Shown here: positions 1 to 6,984 of the stretch, one piece after another
How the letters are laid out: each line of letters begins with the position of its first letter
How positions within the stretch are numbered: the stretch's first letter is position 1
From: an uncultured Pseudomonadota bacterium
Lineage (GTDB): Bacteria; Pseudomonadota; Gammaproteobacteria; Burkholderiales; Casimicrobiaceae
Reading direction: 5' to 3'
DNA: 10,148 nucleotides
NCBI GenBank assembly: GCA_937958295.1
Contig: CALFEY010000068.1
Coordinates: 1 to 10,148 of the forward strand
Notes under the pieces: model-generated
What the model was told of the DNA's origin: nothing
The model's database searches: none
What the model saw: only the letters and a program-made list of their open reading frames with translations
Program-made: the position numbers and the translations under genes

Positions 1-272
1 CGCATGGGGGCAATGGCCGTGAAGCCTTCGCGGAAGCGCTGCACGCGGCCGCCCTCGTGATCCACGCACACGAGGAGCGCCGGGTCGCGCAGCGCGCGAA
101 GGGACGCGGTGAGCTCACGAAGCTGCGCAGGGTCCGCGTAGTTGCGCGTGAACAGGATCACCCCGCCCACGAGCGGGTGCAGCAGCCGCGCCCGGTCGTC
201 GGGGCCGAGCGCCGTTGCCTCGATCCCGACCACGAGCGGGCCCCGCGGCAGGGTCAGGCCTGACGCGCTCAC
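1..272 (-). CDS. nagZ: Beta-N-acetylhexosaminidase NagZ, N-terminal part (runs off the left edge)
   Basis: NagZ is a cytoplasmic glycoside hydrolase of family 3. It removes N-acetylglucosamine from anhydromuropeptides during peptidoglycan recycling. Ninety codons are visible before the window edge, with two bases of the next codon. They read as the start of the family's TIM barrel: a VVGIE strand near residues 14-18, then GGVILFTRNY (residues 36-45), and the very typical VDHEGGRVQRFREGF segment (residues 70-84), which holds the conserved Asp/His-Glu-Gly-Gly-Arg-Val-Gln block of NagZ. The start is taken as the GTG at 272-270, whose last two bases open the TGA stop of pdxJ (GTGA, 4-nt overlap). 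No Shine-Dalgarno motif precedes it, so translation is probably coupled to pdxJ. The catalytic histidine and nucleophile aspartate lie beyond the edge and cannot be checked. The family call is firm; the exact start is less so. Confidence 0.93.
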   Translation of the reverse strand, partial: MSASGLTLPRGPLVVGIEATALGPDDRARLLHPLVGGVILFTRNYADPAQLRELTASLRALRDPALLVCVDHEGGRVQRFREGFTAIAPM

Positions 273-1033
273 GGACGCGCGCCGGCGCTGGCCGCCGCCT
301 CGCGCATGAGGGTCTTCATCTCGCGCACAGCGGCGCGCAGCCCGGTGAACATCGCCCGCGAAACGATCGCGTGGCCGATGTGGAGCTCGCGCACCCCCGG
401 CAACGCCGCCACGGGCTGCACGTTGAAATACGTGAGCGCGTGGCCAGCGTTGAAGCGCATGCCGGCCGCGCGGATGGCGGCGCCGGCCGCCCGGATGCGA
501 TCGAGCTCCGCCACCACGGCAGCGCTCTCGTCGTCGCGACCCTTGGCGTGGAAGGCATGGGCGTAAGGCCCCGTGTGCACCTCGCATACGCGCGCGCCGA
601 TGCGCGCGGAGGCCTCCACCTGCGCGATGTCGGCATCGATGAACACCGACGTAACGATGCCGGCATCGGCGAGCCGCGCGACGATCCCGCGCAGGCGCGC
701 CTCCTGGCCCGCCACGTCGAGACCGCCCTCGGTGGTGATCTCGTGGCGGCCTTCCGGGACGAGCATCGCCATCTCCGGCTTGACCTTGCAGGCGATGTCG
801 ATCATCTCCGTCGTGGCCGCGAGCTCGAGGTTGAGCTTGATGTGCACGAGCTCGCGCAGGCGGCGCACGTCCTCGTCCTGGATGTGGCGGCGATCCTCGC
901 GTAGGTGCACGGTGATGCCGTCGGCTCCGCCCAGATGGGCTTCCACGGCCGCCCACACGGGATCGGGCTCATGCGTGCGCCGCGCCTGGCGCAGCGTGGC
1001 CACGTGGTCGATGTTGACACCCAGTTCGATCAT
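269..1033 (-). CDS. pdxJ: Pyridoxine 5'-phosphate synthase PdxJ
   Basis: PdxJ condenses 1-deoxy-xylulose 5-phosphate with 3-amino-2-oxopropyl phosphate to make pyridoxine 5'-phosphate, the last ring-closing step of the DXP-dependent vitamin B6 pathway. The 254-residue protein has normal family length. It shows GVNIDHVATLRQAR (residues 5-18), ITVHLREDRRHI (40-51) with the active-site His43, KLNLE ending in Glu70, LVPE (91-94), TTEGGLDVAGQ (100-110), HTGPYA (153-158), NAGHALTY with His198, and GHAI (220-223) in the C-terminal phosphate-binding region. His43, Glu70 and His198 correspond to the catalytic residues known from the E. coli enzyme. The ATG at 1033 is supported by AGGAA at 1046-1042 with an 8-nt spacer. 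It overlaps the recO stop by 4 nt (ATGA). The downstream neighbour nagZ also overlaps by 4 nt. No anomaly is seen in the protein itself. Confidence 0.98.
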   Translation of the reverse strand: MIELGVNIDHVATLRQARRTHEPDPVWAAVEAHLGGADGITVHLREDRRHIQDEDVRRLRELVHIKLNLELAATTEMIDIACKVKPEMAMLVPEGRHEITTEGGLDVAGQEARLRGIVARLADAGIVTSVFIDADIAQVEASARIGARVCEVHTGPYAHAFHAKGRDDESAAVVAELDRIRAAGAAIRAAGMRFNAGHALTYFNVQPVAALPGVRELHIGHAIVSRAMFTGLRAAVREMKTLMREAAASAGARP

Positions 1034-1812
1034 GGCAAACGTTCCTGTTTCTGTTCGTCCAGCGCGAGCAAGTCGCGCACGATGCGCCGACTCGCAATGC
1101 CGCGGGTCTCGAGGCGGTAGTCGAGCACTTCACGCATCAGCCGCTTGGCCTCCGCCGCCGCCTCGGCATCGGGAAACTGACCCGCGGCAAGCGCGATGAG
1201 CGTGACGCCCCGCACCAGGAGCGGAGAGGTCCCTGGCTCACGCGCGACACGGCCCGCTACGCGCTGCGCACCGCGATCAGGCGCGTAATGGTACAGGTGC
1301 GCGGCATCGATGGGCTCGCCGGCATCGGCCTCGTGCGTGAGGTTCATGCCGTAGCCGAGCTCCGCCAGGAGGCGCACCTCGAAGCGGCGCAGCACCGCCG
1401 CCTGGCCCGCGGCGGACGCATCCTCCGCCAGCGCCGCCAGCGCGTTCGCATAATCCGCGAAGAGCTCGGCGTGGGCGTCCTCGCGGGCGAGGAGCTTCAG
1501 CAGGAGCTCGTTCAGGTAGAACCCGCAGAGGATGGCCGCGCCGCCGAGCAAAGGCAAGCCGCCACGCCATTCGGCCTTCATGAGCGTCTTCAACTCCGCC
1601 GCACCGGCCCATGACAGGGCGAGCGGCTGGAAGGCCTGCAGCAGCCCGCGCAACTCGGAGCGCGGGCGCTTGGCACCGCGCGCGACCATCGCCACCCGTC
1701 CGTGATGCAGGGTGAAGGCCTCCACGATCAGGCTCGTCTCGCGGTAGGGATACGCGTGCAGGACGAAGGCCGGTTCCTCGTCGCGGACCTGCTGCGGCGC
1801 GCGTGGAGGCAT
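1030..1812 (-). CDS. recO: DNA repair protein RecO
   Basis: RecO works with RecR in the RecF pathway. It displaces single-strand-binding protein, loads RecA on gapped DNA and can anneal complementary strands. The 260-residue product has the family layout: an N-terminal OB fold (about residues 12-85, with the typical FVLHAYPYRETSLIVEAFT beginning and the GRVAMVARGAKRPRS loop near 38-52), then an all-helical C-terminal domain with YLNELLLKLL (99-108) and a later LLAELGYG segment. Only one cysteine is present (Cys96), so the four-cysteine zinc site found in some RecO proteins is absent, as in E. coli. The ATG at 1812 lies 11 nt after the era stop with no strong Shine-Dalgarno motif, which suggests coupled translation. 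Its TGA overlaps the pdxJ ATG. The rnc-era-recO-pdxJ order is a widely conserved proteobacterial operon. Confidence 0.95.
   Translation of the reverse strand: MPPRAPQQVRDEEPAFVLHAYPYRETSLIVEAFTLHHGRVAMVARGAKRPRSELRGLLQAFQPLALSWAGAAELKTLMKAEWRGGLPLLGGAAILCGFYLNELLLKLLAREDAHAELFADYANALAALAEDASAAGQAAVLRRFEVRLLAELGYGMNLTHEADAGEPIDAAHLYHYAPDRGAQRVAGRVAREPGTSPLLVRGVTLIALAAGQFPDAEAAAEAKRLMREVLDYRLETRGIASRRIVRDLLALDEQKQERLP
1042..1046 (-). promoter_or_regulatory. Ribosome binding site of pdxJ
   Basis: AGGAA on the minus strand, 8 nt before the pdxJ ATG at 1033, inside the last codons of recO. Confidence 0.6.
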
Positions 1813-1823
1813 CGCCGATCGCG

Positions 1824-2720
1824 TCAGTAGCCGAAGCGCGCGAGCGAGGCGTCGGTCGCCGCCCAGCCGCGCTTCACGCGCACGAATACCTCGAGGAAGA
1901 CCTTGCCGCCGAAGAGCGTCTCCATGTCGTGCCGCGCCTGGGTGGCGATCGCCTTCATGCGCGAGCCGCCCTCGCCGATGAGGATGGCGCGCTGGCTCGT
2001 CTTGTCGACATAGACGGTGGCGTGAATGCGCCGCAGGCCGCCCTCGATGGTGAACGACTCGATGCCCACGGTGGTGGCATACGGCACCTCGTCGCCCAGG
2101 AGGCGGAAGATCTTCTCGCGCACGAGCTCCGCCGCGAGGAAGCGCTCGTCGCGGTCGGTCAAGTCGTCGGCGGGATACAGCGGCGGCGACAGCGGCAGGT
2201 GCGCGACGATCTCGCGCTCGAGATCGGGCAGCTGGGTCCCTCGCTCGGCGGAGATCGGCACGAGGGCCGCGAACGGATACAGCGCGGCGACTTCGGCGAG
2301 CCGCGGCAGGAGCGCTCCCTTGTCCGCGAGGAGATCGACCTTGTTCACCGCGGCGAGCGCCGTGGCCCCTTGGGGCACGAGCCTCACCACGGCACGATCG
2401 GCCTCGGTGAGGCGCGTCGCGTCGATCACCACCACGATCACGTCCACGTCGGAGAGCGCCTCGCGGGCGGTGCGGTTGAGGCGGTCGTTGAGCGCGCTGC
2501 GGTGGCGCGTCTGGAAGCCTGGCGTGTCGACGTAGATCACCTGCGCGGCCGCGCCGGTGGCGATGCCCAGGATGCGATGGCGCGTGGTCTGCGGCTTCTT
2601 CGAGGTGATGCTCACCTTCGCACCCACGAGCGCGTTCATGAGCGTGGACTTGCCCACGCTCGGCCGCCCCACGATCGCCACGTGTCCGCAGCGAAACTCC
2701 CCCGGGTCAGTCTCGGCCAT
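1824..2720 (-). CDS. era: GTPase Era, 30S ribosome assembly factor
   Basis: Era is an essential Ras-like GTPase that binds the 3' end of 16S rRNA and helps mature the 30S subunit. It acts in the cytoplasm and at the inner membrane face. The 298-residue product is normal in length. The GTPase motifs are complete: G1 GRPSVGKS (residues 18-25), a G2/switch I region with KKPQTTRHRI (41-50), G3 DTPG (65-68), G4 NKVD (126-129) and G5 SAE (157-159). The C-terminal KH domain (about 200-290) carries IGEGGSRMK with the GxxG loop at 249-252. The start at 2720 is set by homology (AIVGRPSVGKS about 14 residues in) and by AAGAGG at 2730-2725 with a 4-nt spacer. The first 14 nt overlap the end of rnc, so the two genes for RNA processing and rRNA maturation are probably translationally coupled. 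Confidence 0.98.
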   Translation of the reverse strand: MAETDPGEFRCGHVAIVGRPSVGKSTLMNALVGAKVSITSKKPQTTRHRILGIATGAAAQVIYVDTPGFQTRHRSALNDRLNRTAREALSDVDVIVVVIDATRLTEADRAVVRLVPQGATALAAVNKVDLLADKGALLPRLAEVAALYPFAALVPISAERGTQLPDLEREIVAHLPLSPPLYPADDLTDRDERFLAAELVREKIFRLLGDEVPYATTVGIESFTIEGGLRRIHATVYVDKTSQRAILIGEGGSRMKAIATQARHDMETLFGGKVFLEVFVRVKRGWAATDASLARFGY

Positions 2721-3435
2721 GGTGCCTCTTGTCTCGAACGGAATGTACCCGCGACAGCGCCTCCTCCGCGGCGGCCTGCTCGGCCGCCCGGCGGCTCGAT
2801 CCTTCCGCCAGCGTGACGATCGCGAGCGCCGGAATCCGGCACTCAACCACGAAGACCTGCGCGTGCGCCTCCCCGCGCGTGGCGGTGACCGCATATTCGG
2901 GGACTGCGATCCTGCGCGCCTGCAGCCATTCCTGCAGGCGCGTCTTGGGGTCCTTGCCGAGCAGCGCCGGATCGGCGGTGGCGAGCGTATCCCCGAAGGC
3001 CGTCTCGATCACCGCACGGGCGGCGTCGTAGCCACCGTCTAAGAACACGGCGCCGAAGATCGCCTCGAGCGCATCGGCCAGGATGGACGGGCGATCCGCC
3101 CCGCCGCTGCGCAGCTCGCCGTCGCCCAGGTGAAGGCTCGCGCCGAGGTCGAGGCGACGCGCCACGCCGGCCAGCATGTCCTGGTTGACAAGGGACGCGC
3201 GCACTCGCGACAGGTCACCCTCGGGAAGATCCGGAAAGCGCCGGAAGAGCGCGGCACCGATCACGCAGTTGAGCACGGCATCGCCCACGAACTCGAGGCG
3301 CTCGTTGTGCGTCGCGCCGTAGCTGCGGTGGGTGAGCGCCTGTGCGAACAGGGCCGGGTCGGCAAAGACGTGCCCGAGCCGCTGGCGCAGCGAACCGGGA
3401 GGCGACGCCACGGCTCCGCGTTGCGCTGCGGACAT
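2707..3435 (-). CDS. rnc: Ribonuclease III
   Basis: RNase III cuts double-stranded RNA. It separates 16S and 23S rRNA precursors and processes or degrades structured mRNAs. The product is 242 residues. The catalytic domain holds the signature NERLEFVGDAVL (44-55) with Glu45, Glu48 and Asp52, then PEGDLSRVRASLV (71-83), and DALEAIFGA (121-129) with the metal-binding pair Asp121 and Glu124. Asp52 and Glu124 correspond to E. coli Asp45 and Glu117. A double-stranded RNA-binding domain follows from about 163 to 232 (KTRLQEWLQ near 164-172; an alanine-rich last helix SSRRAAEQAAAEEAL). The start is not certain. The ATG at 3435 directly abuts GGAAGG (3441-3436), leaving no spacer, and the N-terminus is about a dozen residues longer than usual. 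An in-frame GTG at 3411 is the main alternative. The end overlaps era by 14 nt. Confidence 0.96.
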   Translation of the reverse strand: MSAAQRGAVASPPGSLRQRLGHVFADPALFAQALTHRSYGATHNERLEFVGDAVLNCVIGAALFRRFPDLPEGDLSRVRASLVNQDMLAGVARRLDLGASLHLGDGELRSGGADRPSILADALEAIFGAVFLDGGYDAARAVIETAFGDTLATADPALLGKDPKTRLQEWLQARRIAVPEYAVTATRGEAHAQVFVVECRIPALAIVTLAEGSSRRAAEQAAAEEALSRVHSVRDKRHHGRD

Positions 3436-3449
3436 CCTTCCGCGTTTCG

Positions 3450-3815
3450 CTAGCGGCTCGCCTGGGCCTCGAAATCGAGGAGCAGGGTGGCGTTGTAGAC
3501 GAGCGGCAGCCGCTTTTCCCACGCCACGTACGCGATGATGGTATTGCCTTCGCGCCGGATCTCGATGTCCTTGGCACTCACCGCGTCGGCGTAGTCGGCC
3601 GACAGCTTGCGGTCCATGGCCCGGCGGATATTGTTGAGCGTGGGATCGTTGGTATCGCGCACGGCCTCGTCGAGAGCCTTCTGGATCGTGTACCACTCGA
3701 TGTACGCGGGGAAGATCCGAAAGGCCAGCAGAGCCACCACGAGCACCACGACGGTCACGAACAGGAACCCGATCATCGAGATCCCGCGTTGCGCTGCCGT
3801 GGTATCGCTCGTCAT
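3450..3815 (-). CDS. DUF4845 family single-span membrane protein
   Basis: No biochemical function is established that I know of. Small proteins of this family sit between lepB and rnc in many beta- and gammaproteobacteria. The 121-residue product has a short polar N-terminus ending in Gln-Arg-Gly (residues 9-11), a strongly hydrophobic helix (about 12-34), FPAYIEWYTIQKALDEAV (36-52), and a polar C-terminal domain of about 70 residues with a likely beta-rich end (YVAWEKRLPLVYNATLLLDF, 96-115). The segment around Gly11 resembles a type IV pilin leader (Gly followed by a small hydrophobic run), but Gly16 stands where pilins have Glu at +5. The start at 3815 is chosen because GGAGG lies at 3830-3826 (10-nt spacer) and the N-terminus then has family-like length. 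An ATG at 3839 would add 8 residues. It follows lepB by 31 nt and precedes rnc by 14 nt. Confidence 0.88.
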   Translation of the reverse strand: MTSDTTAAQRGISMIGFLFVTVVVLVVALLAFRIFPAYIEWYTIQKALDEAVRDTNDPTLNNIRRAMDRKLSADYADAVSAKDIEIRREGNTIIAYVAWEKRLPLVYNATLLLDFEAQASR

Positions 3816-3825
3816 TGCTTGCACG

Positions 3826-3830
3826 CCTCC
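3826..3830 (-). promoter_or_regulatory. Ribosome binding site of the DUF4845 gene
   Basis: GGAGG on the minus strand, 10 nt before the ATG at 3815 and after the alternative ATG at 3839, so it favours the shorter protein. The spacer is slightly long. Confidence 0.6.
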
Positions 3831-3846
3831 GCTATACATCGCGCCA

Positions 3847-4674
3847 TCACCGGATAGCCGTGCCCACACGGTTGAAGGCGAGGCTCGAGATGTCGTCCCA
3901 GTTGAACCAGATGAAGAATGCCTTGCCGCGGATGTGATCATCGGGCACGAAGCCCCAGTAGCGGCTGTCGTCGCTGTTGTCCCGGTTGTCGCCCATCATA
4001 AAGTACTGGCCGGACGGCACCTTGCACGTGAAACCTCGTTCATTGTATTCGCAATTCTCCCGCCCGGGAAACGGCCGCACGTTCTGGGGATACACGGGGG
4101 CGGCCTGGGGGCTGGTGCCGATCGTGTACGTGGCATCGGCGCCGGGGTTGTGGGCGGTCTCGCGGTACTTCTCGAGCATCTCGTAGCGCAGGTTCTCGAG
4201 ATAGCCGTAGGTGCCGTCGCGCACCTCGGGCAGCGGCTGGCCGTTGACCGTCAGCTTCTTGTCCTCGTACTTCACCACGTCGCCCCCCACGCCGACCACC
4301 CGCTTGATGAAATCCTGGGTGGGATTGACCGGATAGCGGAAGACCACGACGTCCCCCCGCTTGGGCTCGCCCAGCGGCAGGAACTTGGCCTCCACGATCG
4401 GCATGCGCAGACCATAGATGAACTTGTTCACGAGGATGAAATCGCCGACCTCGAGCGTGGGACGCATCGACGAAGACGGTATCTTGAATGGCTCGGCCAC
4501 GAACGAGCGCAGCACGAACACCACGAGCAGCACCGGGAAGAAGCTCGCGGCGTACTCGACCCAGGCGGGTTCCGGGGCCTCCGGCGAGCGCCGCTTGCGA
4601 AAGTGGAAGCGATCCACGGCCCACAGCACGCCGCTCACGAGGGTAAGCAAAAACAGGATCAGGGCAAAGTTCAT
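3847..4674 (-). CDS. lepB: Signal peptidase I LepB
   Basis: LepB is the inner-membrane Ser/Lys protease that removes signal peptides from secreted preproteins. The 275-residue product begins with a transmembrane helix (about 2-20), a basic cytoplasmic loop (RKRRS near 26-30) and a second helix (about 41-58). The periplasmic catalytic domain follows: IPSSSMRPTL (65-74) with nucleophile Ser69, GDFILVNKFIYG (77-88), DFIKRVVGVGGD (121-132) with general base Lys124, and the box-E motif GDNRDNSDDSRYWGFVP (228-244). Cys208 and Cys217 could form a disulfide like that of the E. coli enzyme. The ATG at 4674 is the only sensible start, but no Shine-Dalgarno sequence precedes it. A 13-codon reading frame (4712-4671) ends in a TGA overlapping this ATG. 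A 135-nt gap separates it from lepA upstream. Confidence 0.98.
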   Translation of the reverse strand: MNFALILFLLTLVSGVLWAVDRFHFRKRRSPEAPEPAWVEYAASFFPVLLVVFVLRSFVAEPFKIPSSSMRPTLEVGDFILVNKFIYGLRMPIVEAKFLPLGEPKRGDVVVFRYPVNPTQDFIKRVVGVGGDVVKYEDKKLTVNGQPLPEVRDGTYGYLENLRYEMLEKYRETAHNPGADATYTIGTSPQAAPVYPQNVRPFPGRENCEYNERGFTCKVPSGQYFMMGDNRDNSDDSRYWGFVPDDHIRGKAFFIWFNWDDISSLAFNRVGTAIR

Positions 4675-4809
4675 CGGGGTCGGGATTGGGGGAAGCGGGC
4701 GGATTGTGCCATGCGCCGGCGGCCGGGGCGCCGCTGCCCGCTGCCATGTTCCGGCGTTTCGTCGGCGCGGCTCCTGCCGACAGGCCCGACAAGCATGGCG
4801 GACGCCACG
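4675..4809 (-). other. Intergenic region between lepA and lepB
   Basis: This is the largest gap in the window. On the minus strand a 7-bp stem with a 4-nt loop (4810-4793, one G-U pair) begins in the lepA stop codon. It has no run of T after it, so it is not a convincing intrinsic terminator. The rest is GC-rich, with CG-rich inverted segments around 4713-4735. I see no good sigma-70 promoter. A short frame (ATG at 4712, TGA at 4673-4671) ends on the lepB start. Confidence 0.4.
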
Positions 4810-6603
<1,794 letters not shown>

Positions 6604-6622
6604 GGCGGGCCGTCTTAAAAGT

Positions 6623-6649
6623 CGAAGGGCACCACCTGGTGCCCCTTCG
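6623..6649 (-). promoter_or_regulatory. Hairpin in the lepA leader (possible attenuator or weak terminator)
   Basis: An inverted repeat pairs 6623-6633 with 6638-6649, giving 11 base pairs with one bulged base and a 4-nt loop. On the minus strand it is followed after one base by CTTTTAAG (around 6621-6614). The four-T run is short for an intrinsic terminator. It lies 20 nt before the lepA GTG, so it could act as an attenuator, an RNA-stability element or a weak terminator after the glutaredoxin-like gene. The structure is seen in the sequence; the role is inference. Confidence 0.45.
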
Positions 6650-6660
6650 GAAAGCTTTGA

Positions 6661-6690
6661 ATTTTAACTGATTCGAGGCTAGCGCGCGAA
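6661..6690 (-). promoter_or_regulatory. Possible weak sigma-70 promoter upstream of lepA
   Basis: On the minus strand TAAAAT (6666-6661) matches five of six positions of the -10 consensus. TTCGCG (6690-6685) stands 18 nt upstream as a poor -35. The segment 6650-6670 is clearly more AT-rich than the surrounding sequence. The predicted transcript would start near 6655, just before the leader hairpin. This is a weak prediction. Confidence 0.25.
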
Positions 6691-6984
6691 CGTGGACAGC
6701 GCCTTTTCGACGGCTTCCGGCGCCAGGTGGTAGTGGCAGAGCTCGCGGCCGTCGGCGGGCGCACCGAGGAAGAGCACGGGCACGCGATCGCCGTGGGCCT
6801 CCTCCAGCGCCGGATGCGCATCGACGTCCACCTCCACGATTGCCGCGCCGTGCCGCCGCGCGATGGGCGCCAGGGCGGCGCGCATCTCCTCGCACAGGTG
6901 ACAGTAGCTGCGCGACAGCAGCGTGAGCACGATCCCGGCGCCGCCGTCCGCAGACGACGGCCCGCGCGCCGCGCTACTCGCCAT
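6679..6984 (-). CDS. Glutaredoxin-like thioredoxin-fold protein (CHLC motif)
   Basis: This is a small cytoplasmic protein of the glutaredoxin-like (DUF836-type) group. The active-site motif is Cys28-His-Leu-Cys31 in LTLLSRSYCHLCEEM (20-34), after a first beta strand. A second strand IVEVDVDAHP (49-58) and RVPVLFLG (67-74), with the cis-proline Pro69, complete the fold signature. The partner is unknown; a thiol-disulfide or glutathione-linked role is inferred from the motif. The 101-residue version starts at the ATG at 6984, which overlaps the end of mucD by 11 nt (ATGGCGAGTAG), suggesting coupled translation. No Shine-Dalgarno is visible. The first 16 residues are rich in Ser, Ala and Gly and are not typical, so a GTG at 6930 is an alternative. 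No signal peptide is seen, so it probably acts in the cytoplasm although its upstream neighbours are periplasmic. Confidence 0.87.
   Translation of the reverse strand: MASSAARGPSSADGGAGIVLTLLSRSYCHLCEEMRAALAPIARRHGAAIVEVDVDAHPALEEAHGDRVPVLFLGAPADGRELCHYHLAPEAVEKALSTFAR

Noticed and set aside
3416..3797. A 14-nt direct repeat (3416-3429 and 3784-3797), both encoding Ala-Ala-Gln-Arg-Gly near the N-termini of RNase III and the DUF4845 protein
   Set aside because: A single 14-nt match in 10 kb of GC-rich coding DNA can arise by chance, and no further similarity surrounds it.
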